A DNA stretch of 55,093 nucleotides, taken from a virus. The position numbers and the translations under genes were made by a program. The stretch is from positions 1-55,093 of IMG/VR virus record IMGVR_UViG_3300044620_000911; one strand, written 5' to 3'. Of the stretch, positions 7,009 through 15,037 are shown in pieces; the first letter of the stretch is position 1; the number at the start of each line of letters is the position of its first letter. The notes below the pieces were generated by a model that did not search any database, was not told the origin of the DNA, and saw nothing but the letters and a program-made list of their open reading frames with translations.

Positions 7009-7446
7009 TTAATTGGTAAATATATTTTTATAAGCATTGTTGATTAAATACTTTTCACAATTAGGGATTTTAAGCAAAAAATCTAACTCATATCTATAAC
7101 AAATTCTCTCTTCTTCGGATGCAGTAGAAAAGAAATTAGAGTTGTAGAAAAATAAATGTGCTGATTCGTGAACAATAGCTGATGCTATATTATTTAAGCT
7201 ACCTCCGCTTACATCATAAGTGGAAAGTATAATAGTGTTATCTCCCTCTATGGTGGAGAATTTTAGATTTGAAAATCCAATGTTTTTACAGTGCTTTAAT
7301 AAAAGATTGTATTTATGGGAATCGTATTTCTTAATTAAGATTAAGGCAGAATCCACTCTGTTTTTCCAATTAGGACCAACATCAGCAATTTTTATTTGAC
7401 CAAAAGAAGATGTAGTAAAAATTAATAGGAAAATAAATAATTTCAT
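7009..7446 (-). CDS. Secreted zinc-metalloprotease-like protein (HExxH)
   Basis: A 145-residue protein starting at ATG 7446 (MKLFIFLLIF); a TTG further upstream lies within the promoter element. Residues 1-16 form a signal peptide. The motif VHESAHLFF (HExxH) followed about 20 residues later by SEEERICYRYE supports a small zincin. It is the last gene of the surface module, so it may process or clear exported proteins or act on the cell envelope. The substrate cannot be inferred. Confidence 0.65.
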   Translation of the reverse strand: MKLFIFLLIFTTSSFGQIKIADVGPNWKNRVDSALILIKKYDSHKYNLLLKHCKNIGFSNLKFSTIEGDNTIILSTYDVSGGSLNNIASAIVHESAHLFFYNSNFFSTASEEERICYRYELDFLLKIPNCEKYLINNAYKNIFTN

Positions 7447-7450
7447 GTTG

Positions 7451-7458
7451 CAAAAATA
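7451..7458 (-). promoter_or_regulatory. -7 element TATTTTTG directly before the protease gene
   Basis: Reads TATTTTTGCAACATG on the minus strand, so the predicted transcription start would fall on or next to the start codon. The TAnnTTTGCA match is good, but no -33 TTG is found. Confidence 0.4.
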
Positions 7459-7472
7459 CAACAATTTTTTTA

Positions 7473-7913
7473 TTAAGGCATCTTTTTTATAATTTTTTCT
7501 AGAGCTTTTTTTATAGAAGTTGAGACAGTCATTTTAGAAAAAGGAATTCCATCTGTAAGTTCTAACATAACTGCATGAATCTCAGACTCTGACTCTCCAT
7601 ATTCTTCATATTTCTTTCCTTTATATTTTAATTGAATGCCAATTTCTGTCGTTTGAACAGATTCTTCTATACCCATAATCCTTAAACTTTTTTTAGGAAG
7701 ACCAAAATAAAATATATCAATGAATATTTGTTCTCCACTATCTGACAGACAAAACTTAGAAGAAAGCATATCTTCTGCCATTTGTTTCACCCCAAATTTT
7801 ACATCTCTATTTCCTAATTCTTTTATCTCAACAGAGGACTTAATCTCTTGAATTTTTACACATTGTGAGTAGGAAAGAAAAGGAATTGCTAATAGTAATA
7901 ATAAAAATCTCAT
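7473..7913 (-). CDS. Secreted hypothetical protein of the surface module
   Basis: A 146-residue protein with a clear signal peptide (MRFLLLLLAIPFLSYSQ). The body has strands and an ending ISTSIKKALEK-type helix (residues ~128-142). The order of elements (QIFIDIFYFG, then QTTEIGIQLKYKGKKYEE, then a terminal helix) resembles the C-terminal half of the CsgG-like protein at 10160-10864 (QTTRLGLQCKFVDATTGE, then TKKSLETAASRV). It may therefore be a shortened relative or partner of that protein. This resemblance is by eye only. Confidence 0.65.
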   Translation of the reverse strand: MRFLLLLLAIPFLSYSQCVKIQEIKSSVEIKELGNRDVKFGVKQMAEDMLSSKFCLSDSGEQIFIDIFYFGLPKKSLRIMGIEESVQTTEIGIQLKYKGKKYEEYGESESEIHAVMLELTDGIPFSKMTVSTSIKKALEKIIKKMP

Positions 7914-7915
7914 AG

Positions 7916-8905
7916 TTAATAAGTTATTTGCCCTCTATATCCAGGGGCTATTAAATAATAGTTTGCATTTGTAGTCCCTGATATAGGAGAATTAATTGTA
8001 ATAGAATTTAATCCAGGAACAGTGGCTCTTAAATCTGTAGTTCCTGTATTTAAAGAAGAATATTGTGTTGTGGTAAATAACCTAGAAGCAGTCATTGTAA
8101 CCCAATTATTAACCCTTCCTGTTCTTCTTAAATTAATATAGTATTGGTCAGATATAGTTATCCTACCATCTCCATTTACATCATACATATTCCAATGTAA
8201 ACTTCTTCTAGCGGTTCTACCTAATATAACATTTGAGACATTTTGCATATCTGTTAAAGATAAAGTTGTTACAGGAGTGGGGGCATTTATTTGAATATAC
8301 CATTCTGTAGCAGGGTTACTTGTCTCATTAATAGTGTATCTACCTGTTGCATCTGTGTATATTGTTTTATGTAATACCCAAGAAGTAAAAGTTACAATAT
8401 AATCAAATTCAATTACATAAGGAAGAGCTATACCATTAGGTAAGTCGTTCCATCTACCTCCTCCAACGAATTGAACATAATCTTCATTCCCTGCGTTATT
8501 AGGTTCTCCAGGATTCCAAGAAGAATATGAGTAGGGTTCTCCTGTAACCCATCTCCATTGTCCCTCTACTACTTCATCTGTTAATCCTATCCATCCTGAA
8601 GGCCATAATCCAAATAGAAAGTTATTTTCAGCAGCACTTGTCACTGTTACTAAATATCCTCCCATATTTGCACAAGCTTGTCTTGCATCTGTCCAAAACG
8701 CATTTCCTGTAGATCTATAATAAGAATGTCCATTATAGTTTTGTTGAGATGTAAATCCTGTTAATGTAGGAGTGGTTCTTTTATATATTTGTATTGGAAC
8801 ATTTATTGCTCCTGTACCATTAGAGTTATAAATAAATCCTGAATAGGTAAAGTTTTGCCCTATAGCTATATTACAAATAAAAAATAATATAATTATAATT
8901 CTCAT
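7916..8905 (-). CDS. Secreted C-type lectin-domain protein with dockerin-like C-terminal region
   Basis: A 329-residue protein with signal peptide (MRIIIILFFICNIAIGQ). After a short beta segment, residues ~55-170 form a C-type lectin fold: a YNGHSYYRSTG opening, WTDARQACANMGGYLVTV, the WIGLTDEVVEGQWRWVTGE core, and EPNNAGNEDYVQF then WNDLP. The EPN and WND motifs are those of calcium-dependent sugar binding. The C-terminal part holds a dockerin-like calcium loop (DVNGDGRITISDQYYI) and a domain paralogous to part of the T9SS protein at 11156-13075. It is expected outside the cell, binding glycans or surface polymers. It has no visible T9SS tail. Confidence 0.8.
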   Translation of the reverse strand: MRIIIILFFICNIAIGQNFTYSGFIYNSNGTGAINVPIQIYKRTTPTLTGFTSQQNYNGHSYYRSTGNAFWTDARQACANMGGYLVTVTSAAENNFLFGLWPSGWIGLTDEVVEGQWRWVTGEPYSYSSWNPGEPNNAGNEDYVQFVGGGRWNDLPNGIALPYVIEFDYIVTFTSWVLHKTIYTDATGRYTINETSNPATEWYIQINAPTPVTTLSLTDMQNVSNVILGRTARRSLHWNMYDVNGDGRITISDQYYINLRRTGRVNNWVTMTASRLFTTTQYSSLNTGTTDLRATVPGLNSITINSPISGTTNANYYLIAPGYRGQITY

Positions 8906-10176
8906 AATAATAATCTTGTGCCGAAAGTTATAGTGTTATTTAATGCACTTTGCCCCACTTGCCAAGCCCCTCCAATATTTATGTTTACTTTAAATCTTTT
9001 TGTCACTCCCACATTTACCCCCACACTAGGAAGCATTACAAAGGGAGATTTCATAAGTACATCGTTATAATAACTTACATAAGGAGAATACACAATTAGA
9101 TTAGTTAGCTTAACATCTAGTCTTTTATGTAACTTTAAATCATACATCCCTCCTGTTATAATAGCGGTACCTATAAACCCTTCTTTAAACACTTTCCCCA
9201 TAGATAATGTTCCTAAATAGATAAGTTTTAACTTCTTAATCTTTTTAAATGTTTTCATTTGGCCAAAAGCTACAGTGGAATAGGCACTTCCTCCTCCCTC
9301 TAAAGAGAATGTTACAGTGCCAGAAGCTATTGTTATATTAGAAGGATTTATCCAAGCATAGAACCCTGTTATATTTGGCCCCGCCTGTGCAGATGTGTAA
9401 TCAAATAATATTCCTGATGAGCACGCCCCATCCCATCTCATAGAAGTGTAACCTCCTGTCCCTTTAACTCCTAAAGGTTTCTCAGAATCTTTAAAGCTAA
9501 ATCCTACAAAATCAGATGAAGCTACAATAGCGGGTTTCCCCCCTTCTTTACTTCCAGGTTTATTGGCTTTGCCTCCTCCACCACTAGACCCTCCTGCTCC
9601 TCTCACAGAGTTGGTACCTCCTGCTGAAATATTTGTGCTACCTCCAGAAGCTTCTTCAGATGAAGATCCTCCACTAGGTGCACCACTACTTGTAGAACCT
9701 ACACCCCCTAAGTTACCCCCTGACTCTGTAGATACAGAAGGTCCTTCTCCCATTGAACTTGAGCTTGGCATTATAGAAGATGCTATATTTGCTGACATAC
9801 TAGATGTAGCTGAACCAACAGTTTCTGCAATGTTTGATATAGAGTTTATAATTCCTACAGTGTTAAGCACTTGTCCTTGTCCAATATTCATAACTGTGGG
9901 AGTACCAATAGCCTCTCCACAAGGTGAACTGTTTTTAAATTTATTGAATAAATTATCTGACCATGTTTGAAACGCCCCTGAAACAAAATCATAGTATGTG
10001 AAATTTTCTGTGTTTCCATAATAGGAAACTTTTGTACTCCCATTAATGGGGACACTAATAGTTTTAGCTACTTGTGTACAAGGGTCAGTATATTGATAGG
10101 AATAGGTTTGAGAGTAAACAAAAGTGTTTACATTTAATAAGAGTAATAAAGCTATTAGTTTATTTCTTAAAGACAC
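8902..10176 (-). CDS. Probable outer-membrane beta-barrel protein with Gly/Ser linker
   Basis: A 424-residue exported protein. Residues 1-22 are a signal peptide. Residues ~25-95 include two Cys (DPCTQVAK, SSPCGEAIG). Residues ~120-215 are a low-complexity Ser/Gly linker. The C-terminal ~210 residues alternate hydrophobic and polar residues and end in FGTRLLL, typical of a membrane barrel. Alternating strands such as GVNVGVTKRFKVNINIGG support this. It overlaps the lectin gene by four bases. A channel, anchor or assembly role in the module is inferred from context only. Confidence 0.65.
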   Translation of the reverse strand: MSLRNKLIALLLLLNVNTFVYSQTYSYQYTDPCTQVAKTISVPINGSTKVSYYGNTENFTYYDFVSGAFQTWSDNLFNKFKNSSPCGEAIGTPTVMNIGQGQVLNTVGIINSISNIAETVGSATSSMSANIASSIMPSSSSMGEGPSVSTESGGNLGGVGSTSSGAPSGGSSSEEASGGSTNISAGGTNSVRGAGGSSGGGGKANKPGSKEGGKPAIVASSDFVGFSFKDSEKPLGVKGTGGYTSMRWDGACSSGILFDYTSAQAGPNITGFYAWINPSNITIASGTVTFSLEGGGSAYSTVAFGQMKTFKKIKKLKLIYLGTLSMGKVFKEGFIGTAIITGGMYDLKLHKRLDVKLTNLIVYSPYVSYYNDVLMKSPFVMLPSVGVNVGVTKRFKVNINIGGAWQVGQSALNNTITFGTRLLL

Positions 10177-10864
10177 CTTTTTTAATTAATCTCGTTATAA
10201 CCCTAGATGCTGCGGTTTCAAGAGATTTCTTGGTGGTGATTCCTATAGTGGATTGATTAAATTTAATATCATCAACATCTGCAAGGATGGAAGATTTTTT
10301 AACAGTATTAGCTTCTCCTAATCCTGAACCCACTATGATTTCTCCTGTAGTAGCATCTACAAATTTACATTGCAATCCCAACCTAGTTGTTTGAGTTGCC
10401 TCTGCTTTGCCATTCATTTTTACCACTTCATCTTCTGATACAGAAAAATCATATACTTCAATATAAACAAAGTAGTTAGCTAATAATACATTACCAAACA
10501 CTTCCATCTTATTTGAAGAGATTCCTTTTCTAGATGCTTTATCCTGAGAAATCATTTTATTTTTAATCTCTGCTTTATCTTCAGTGATTACAAAACGGTT
10601 TGTATTTAAGAAATATTCAGTGACAATGTTGGTTACACCAAGCCCCACTTTCTTTTCTTTAAGTTCAGGATAAGATTCGTATAATTCTTCATTAAACCCT
10701 ATTTTAAGAATAGAAATAGGAATTTGCAATGTATCATCATAATCTGATACAACTGCCAAACTCTGTTTCTTTTCAAAATCAGCTACATAAGCTTCTGTTT
10801 TAATAGAACCTATTTGAGAGAAAGCAAAAAGAGGTAAAAAGATTAGACTACCAAGGACTTTCAT
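10160..10864 (-). CDS. CsgG-like secretion-channel family protein
   Basis: A 234-residue protein with signal peptide (MKVLGSLIFLPLFAFSQ). By eye it follows CsgG: VTNIVTEYFLNTNRFVI-type helix and strand, a central ANYFVYIEVYDFSV strand, QTTRLGLQCKFVDATTGEII, and a terminal KKSLETAASRVITRLI helix. CsgG forms a nonameric outer-membrane pore that exports curli subunits. No lipobox Cys is seen after the signal sequence, so the lipid anchor of classical CsgG seems absent. The neighbours are all exported proteins, so it may handle one of them. Family call moderately sure, function inferred. Confidence 0.6.
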   Translation of the reverse strand: MKVLGSLIFLPLFAFSQIGSIKTEAYVADFEKKQSLAVVSDYDDTLQIPISILKIGFNEELYESYPELKEKKVGLGVTNIVTEYFLNTNRFVITEDKAEIKNKMISQDKASRKGISSNKMEVFGNVLLANYFVYIEVYDFSVSEDEVVKMNGKAEATQTTRLGLQCKFVDATTGEIIVGSGLGEANTVKKSSILADVDDIKFNQSTIGITTKKSLETAASRVITRLIKKGVFKK

Positions 10865-11144
10865 CTTCAGCTTTTTCTTTTTTAGTGGGCTTCTCTACAA
10901 CTCTTTCTTTAATGATTGTAGTAGGAGCTGCACTTTGCTTTTGTTGATTAGTGTTTTCAATATTCACTACAATAGGAGCAGGAGCTGCTGTTTCAGTTTT
11001 AGCTTCTTCCTTGTGCTCAGTTTCTCCCCCAAACAAATGTGTAGAAGCCCACACACCTGCTGCTGTAACTAATGTACCTATTGCTCCAATAATAGTTTTT
11101 TTCAAACTATCCATAGAACCATCATTTTGAATTTCTTCTGACAT
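10848..11144 (-). CDS. Small single-pass membrane protein with Ala/Pro/Lys tail
   Basis: A 98-residue protein. Residues ~15-38 are one transmembrane helix (TIIGAIGTLVTAAGVWAS), followed by a charged, Pro- and Ala-rich tail ending EDESPW. The gene overlaps the start of the CsgG-like gene by 17 bases, implying coupled translation. It might be a holin-like or energy-coupling partner of the secretion module; no signature decides this. Confidence 0.65.
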   Translation of the reverse strand: MSEEIQNDGSMDSLKKTIIGAIGTLVTAAGVWASTHLFGGETEHKEEAKTETAAPAPIVVNIENTNQQKQSAAPTTIIKERVVEKPTKKEKAEDESPW

Positions 11145-11155
11145 AATATTTATTT

Positions 11156-13075
11156 TTATTGCTTAATAATTTTTGATACTAATACTCCTTTATTATTTAG
11201 GAGTAATTTTGCTGTATAAACTCCTGCTGATAAGTTTCCTAAATCTGCTCTATAAGTGAATTGCCCTTTAGCAACAAGTTCGTCTAACACTTTAATACGC
11301 AAACTTCCCAACATATCATATACCGCCAATGTGGCATTTGTGCTTTCTTCTACATTAAAAACAATATCTATAATTCCCGTTGTAGGATTTGGATAAACTT
11401 CCATAGTGTTAGCATCTATAATTCTACCAATATTAGTGGGAGACATTTTTCTAACTTGTATAATATTATGACTAGGAGTTATAGATAAATCTTTTGAGGT
11501 AAAGTTTCCTGCAAATTTATTAGAGGTGAATAGAGGACTCACACCCCAATCTGCTTGGGGTTTCAAAGCTATAAATTGGAAAGTGATTATTTCATCTCCA
11601 TTTTTTAAAGCATTGTTATTAGTGGTAGGATCATAGCCTCCCCAAGATATTTCTCCTTCATTAGGGTTCACATAAGTAATCCATTTTTGAGCATTTGCAC
11701 TTGAATAGATTCCTTTGAAAGATAATAAGCTACTATCATATTTCAATCCAAATTGCAAAGCTAATACACTAACACTATCTGACTTTAAACTTACAGGAAT
11801 GCTAACCATATTTCCTTCGTTAACATTTAACTTAGGAATAGTTAATTCAATATTATTTGTTGGGTAGTCATATTCCACTCTAGTGTCAATAACTCTATGA
11901 GTTTGTGGGTCTAAGTCTTGCGGACCATTTATAAGTATTTCCGTTGGAGTTGTTCTAGCCATATTGTATCCCGTAGAGTTGGCATCTCCAGGAACCACTA
12001 CATAATATGTAACCGAGTCAGGTTGTCCTGGTAATATATCAAAGTAAAAATTAGTTACACCTGAAATAGTTGATGTATAGTTTGTTGTAGGCGTTCCTGT
12101 AATTGTAGCATATTCTGCTGCTGTAAAGAATTTAATATCTTTTACATTATTAGACCAACTTGTTATTCTTCCTGCCACTCTTCCAAATACTCCAAAAGCA
12201 TCCGCCACTGTAATATTAGAGTTTCCATTTACATCCGCTGTATAGAAATCAAAATCTTTCGGAGTACCAACTCCTAACACCCATTGGTTAATCAATTGAG
12301 CGTCTGTTGTAGATACTACATTACCTACACCCATTGTATCTCCTTTAACAGCCAATCTAACATCCCAGAATGTTGTATCTAATATTTCTGAGAATGAGAA
12401 TTTACCTGATGTATTAGTTTTATAAGAGTTTACTTGAGTCCAAGATGACCCTGCTTTTGGCTTCTTTTCTAAAGATAAAGTTAAATTTTTAGCTCCAGTT
12501 CCATTCACATTTGCGAATGTACCTTTGAAGCTAAGTTTCGGTCTTTTGAATTCTCCATTATAACTGTATAGTCCTAAAGTTGTGTCCATTCCTGCTTGTG
12601 TAGAAGCATATTGTGGAAAGGTAGATACTCCTGAAAATTTCAAAGAGTCTATAAAAGTTAAATTATTAAAAATAGATGGAGCAGCATGTGTAAGAGTAAG
12701 TTCAAAAGTCTCTCCATTAGCAAGGGAATAAGCACTACTATTACCTGTATAAATTAATGTTATAGTTGAAAATCCATTTACAGAATCCGTTACATATTGT
12801 AAATCAAGATTGGTTGTACTTCCCACTAAGCTAACCACTGAGTTTTTAAAAGCAACTTTGTCATAAAAAACTCTGAATTGCACACCTGTTACTTTTGTAG
12901 TGGTGGTATTTTTTAATGTAACTCTTGCTTTTGTAAATCCTTGTGTAGTTGTTCCTACATTATAAGCGGTGTCAATTAATGCCCATATTCCGCTGGAAGG
13001 TGCTGCTGGACCTGTCTGTCCATAAATGTTCATACAAGCTAACAAGCTTATAATCAATAATTTAAGTGTTTTCAT
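11156..13075 (-). CDS. T9SS type A sorting-domain protein with cohesin- and dockerin-like regions
   Basis: A 639-residue exported protein. Residues 1-20 are a signal peptide. Two regions look like cohesin-type beta-sandwiches (residues ~20-155, and ~405-530 with NVNEGNMVSIPVSLKSD and ALQFGLKYDSSLLSF). A dockerin-like calcium loop (TADVNGNSNITVADAF) lies near residues 275-300. The last ~75 residues are a type IX secretion sorting tail: VYPNPTTGIIDIVF, LAVYDMLGS, LSAGVYTAKL and SKIIKQ. In Bacteroidota this tail sends proteins through the host T9SS to the surface. It heads the surface module, which contains the related lectin protein. Its presence in a phage is striking. Confidence 0.85.
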   Translation of the reverse strand: MKTLKLLIISLLACMNIYGQTGPAAPSSGIWALIDTAYNVGTTTQGFTKARVTLKNTTTTKVTGVQFRVFYDKVAFKNSVVSLVGSTTNLDLQYVTDSVNGFSTITLIYTGNSSAYSLANGETFELTLTHAAPSIFNNLTFIDSLKFSGVSTFPQYASTQAGMDTTLGLYSYNGEFKRPKLSFKGTFANVNGTGAKNLTLSLEKKPKAGSSWTQVNSYKTNTSGKFSFSEILDTTFWDVRLAVKGDTMGVGNVVSTTDAQLINQWVLGVGTPKDFDFYTADVNGNSNITVADAFGVFGRVAGRITSWSNNVKDIKFFTAAEYATITGTPTTNYTSTISGVTNFYFDILPGQPDSVTYYVVVPGDANSTGYNMARTTPTEILINGPQDLDPQTHRVIDTRVEYDYPTNNIELTIPKLNVNEGNMVSIPVSLKSDSVSVLALQFGLKYDSSLLSFKGIYSSANAQKWITYVNPNEGEISWGGYDPTTNNNALKNGDEIITFQFIALKPQADWGVSPLFTSNKFAGNFTSKDLSITPSHNIIQVRKMSPTNIGRIIDANTMEVYPNPTTGIIDIVFNVEESTNATLAVYDMLGSLRIKVLDELVAKGQFTYRADLGNLSAGVYTAKLLLNNKGVLVSKIIKQ

Positions 13076-13101
13076 TTTATAGATTTGTAATTTAGTAACT
13101 A

Positions 13102-13109
13102 CAAAAATA
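13102..13109 (-). promoter_or_regulatory. Promoter element for the surface module, TATTTTTG
   Basis: Minus-strand TATTTTTG 26 bases upstream of the T9SS-protein ATG, in an AT-rich gap. It is followed by TA rather than CA. It would drive the run 13075 to 7473 as one operon. Confidence 0.45.
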
Positions 13110-13140
13110 TAAAAAAATTTTAATTTTATTTGAGATTATT

Positions 13141-13389
13141 TTAATCAAATAGTTCTTCTGTGTTAATATTATGTTTAGATAAAATATATTGTATTTTTTC
13201 AAAAACAATCTCTAAAGCACCATATTTATCAATATCTTCTTTACTATCAAGTTCAAACTCTAATTTTTTTTTAGTGTTATATATTAATTCAAACAAAGCA
13301 GATGCCATAGCAGAACTTGCAACAGCTTGTTTAAACTCCCTATAATCATCAGGATCACTTAAATCGTAATCTATTCTTGCTTTTGCCAT
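13141..13389 (-). CDS. Conserved small phage protein (ARIDYDLSDPDD family)
   Basis: An 82-residue acidic, helical protein. The opening KARIDYDLSDPDDYREF and the middle ALFELIYNTKKKLEFE are hallmarks of a small family widespread in phages, usually between replication genes. Its function is not established to my knowledge. It is the last gene of the dUTPase-to-replication run before the surface module. Confidence 0.8.
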   Translation of the reverse strand: MAKARIDYDLSDPDDYREFKQAVASSAMASALFELIYNTKKKLEFELDSKEDIDKYGALEIVFEKIQYILSKHNINTEELFD

Positions 13390-13395
13390 AATTTT

Positions 13396-13965
13396 TTATT
13401 TAATATTAGTATATAAAATTGTACTACTGTCTTTATTCACTTTGCATTTATAAAAGACATCTTGGTGGGTTATGAATTGGTTAGTATTAAAGGGCCTTGT
13501 AATAATATGTGCCCCATTAGGTGTAGGTATCTCTGCTATAATATTTTTACCTCCAGGTTCACAATCATTAATTACCTTTTGAATTTTAATAATATCAGTA
13601 TCAGATACATCTTTAAAATCTATATCTATTATCCAATGCTCAAAATTAGATTTTAAGTTGTCGATAGATTCCTCAATTAATAAAGAGTAGTTTAATTCTT
13701 GCTTCTCTAATTTTTTAGACAAGGTTTCTATTATTTTATATCCTAGTTTTTCTTTAGAATAAGAGCCTAGTTTAATATATACACTAGCATCTAAATAATC
13801 AGCAATACGTTTCATTTCATCGTAATTAGCCATTAAATTTTGTAAACTATCTACCATGTAATGCTTAATTACTTTATTATTAGAGTTTTGTATGACAAGT
13901 ATTTCATAAAAACTACTATTTTGAAATACTAATAAAGGAATTATTTTTTTTAAATTGTCTTTCAT
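13396..13965 (-). CDS. Conserved phage protein, possibly primase-polymerase-like fragment
   Basis: A 189-residue protein of a family often seen in Bacteroidota phages. The C-terminal half has WIIDIDFKDVSD, then AEIPTPNGAHIITRPFN and a TNQFITHQDVF segment. The acidic D-x-D strand and the NGAHIITRPF strand recall the metal-binding and nucleotide-binding motifs of archaeo-eukaryotic primase folds. The protein is too short for a full enzyme and the similarity is weak. It lies within the replication neighbourhood. Confidence 0.65.
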   Translation of the reverse strand: MKDNLKKIIPLLVFQNSSFYEILVIQNSNNKVIKHYMVDSLQNLMANYDEMKRIADYLDASVYIKLGSYSKEKLGYKIIETLSKKLEKQELNYSLLIEESIDNLKSNFEHWIIDIDFKDVSDTDIIKIQKVINDCEPGGKNIIAEIPTPNGAHIITRPFNTNQFITHQDVFYKCKVNKDSSTILYTNIK

Positions 13966-13966
13966 G

Positions 13967-14278
13967 TTAAATAAGAGTTAAAATGTATGAAGATATTTTA
14001 TATCCTGTAAAGGCACCTAATGCTGAAGGATAGGGGAATACCACTAATTTGCCTAAATCTGTAACGTATTTTGGCCTATTAATAATTTTGCTTAAAAATG
14101 TATAATAAACTATATAAGACCCCAAGACAGCAATATCAGATTTAGTAGAGACAAATACTATTATTATAGACCCTAGAAAGCCCCAAATAAAGTTATCTCT
14201 AACTCCTTCCCATATTTCCTGTCTTGTAGCGTCTTTGTATTCTTTTACAATCCTATTTAGTGATTGTTTTTTTCTCAT
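13967..14278 (-). CDS. Small membrane protein, holin-like candidate
   Basis: A 103-residue protein starting at ATG 14278 (MRKKQSLNRIVKEY), inside the end of the next gene with a 26-base overlap. It has a basic N-terminus, a hydrophobic segment NFIWGFLGSIIIVFVS, a second LGSYIVYYTFLS and a weaker C-terminal one. Two to three membrane spans of this size fit a holin, and the neighbour is also a small membrane protein, but no lysis enzyme is adjacent. Confidence 0.6.
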   Translation of the reverse strand: MRKKQSLNRIVKEYKDATRQEIWEGVRDNFIWGFLGSIIIVFVSTKSDIAVLGSYIVYYTFLSKIINRPKYVTDLGKLVVFPYPSALGAFTGYKISSYILTLI

Positions 14279-14498
14279 TTTTAGGAGTTTTTGGTTTAAC
14301 CACTGGTTTTGTTTTAACCTCATCTAAAGCGGTCTGAAGTTTATCCAAATCTTTTAAGGTGTCTTCAAAAAATGTAACTGATTCTAGTAGATATTCTTTG
14401 TATTCTTTGTTAATCCTTTTATATTCTTTTTGTAGAATGTAAATTGTCACCATCCCTAGTATGTTAGCGGCCAATAATATGTATTCAAGTGTGGTCAT
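14253..14498 (-). CDS. Small membrane-anchored coiled-coil protein, spanin/holin-like candidate
   Basis: An 81-residue protein: N-terminal membrane segment (LEYILLAANILGMVTIYIL), then a helical region and a Lys/Pro-rich tail. A single N-terminal span plus periplasmic or cytoplasmic coiled coil is the plan of i-spanins and Rz-like proteins. It overlaps the next small membrane protein. The lysis assignment is only an inference. Confidence 0.6.
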   Translation of the reverse strand: MTTLEYILLAANILGMVTIYILQKEYKRINKEYKEYLLESVTFFEDTLKDLDKLQTALDEVKTKPVVKPKTPKNEKKTITK

Positions 14499-14520
14499 AA
14501 TAAATAATTTTAATTTTATG

Positions 14521-14528
14521 CAAATATA
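14521..14528 (-). promoter_or_regulatory. -7 element TATATTTG
   Basis: Reads TATATTTGCAT on the minus strand, 22 bases upstream of ATG 14498. A TTG at 14547-14545 lies 16 bases upstream, slightly closer than usual. Confidence 0.5.
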
Positions 14529-14588
14529 CTGGTTTTTTAATAAACAATGGTGATTAATTTTTTTAGCTTTGAAATTTTATTTAGTTTA

Positions 14589-15032
14589 TTAAAATCCTGT
14601 GCTGCCAAATCCCCCATCTCCTCTTTCAGTTGTAGGTAATTCATCCACTTCTTCAAATTCTATTTTAGGGTAAGGCATGATTATCAATTGCCCTATTCTT
14701 TCTCCCACCTCATACATTGATTTTGCTTTTTCGTTTCCATTAGGCATTTTCATAGTAGGCTTGAACTTGAATTTTATTTCTCCAACGTATTGCGAATCTA
14801 TAACTCCTACGGAATTTGTCAATGATTGTGTCACCTTGCAAATACTACTTCTTGGGAATATAAGCCCAACGTGCCCTTCTGGGATTTTTATAGCTAAGTC
14901 TGTTCCATACTCGTAATTTCCGAACTCATCAATAGTTAAGCTTGTAGCGGTTAAATCCATTCCTGCGTCTCCTGGCTTTCCGTAAGCTGGTATCACCGCA
15001 AGTTCACTCAATTTTTTTATTTTTACTATCAT
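14589..15032 (-). CDS. dut: dUTP diphosphatase
   Basis: A 147-residue trimeric-type dUTPase that hydrolyses dUTP to dUMP, keeping uracil out of phage DNA and feeding dTMP synthesis. Motifs in order: PGDAGMDLTA (motif 1), PRSSICKV (motif 2), TNSVGVIDSQYVGEI (motif 3 with catalytic Asp), ERIGQLIIMP (motif 4) and RGDGGFGSTGF (motif 5, phosphate-binding). All five are intact and the length is typical. It starts at ATG 15032, six bases after the primase stop. Confidence 0.95.
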   Translation of the reverse strand: MIVKIKKLSELAVIPAYGKPGDAGMDLTATSLTIDEFGNYEYGTDLAIKIPEGHVGLIFPRSSICKVTQSLTNSVGVIDSQYVGEIKFKFKPTMKMPNGNEKAKSMYEVGERIGQLIIMPYPKIEFEEVDELPTTERGDGGFGSTGF

Positions 15033-15037
15033 TTTTA

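Noticed and set aside
7916-8905. C-type lectin fold as a diversity-generating retroelement target
   Set aside because: No reverse transcriptase and no template repeat with adenine-specific differences are seen in the window; elements elsewhere in the genome cannot be excluded.
9563-9970. A 135-codon open frame on the plus strand inside the Gly/Ser linker gene
   Set aside because: It is the antisense of a low-complexity Ser/Gly/Pro-rich coding region and overlaps the outer-membrane protein completely. The Pro-rich translation is a mirror of the linker.
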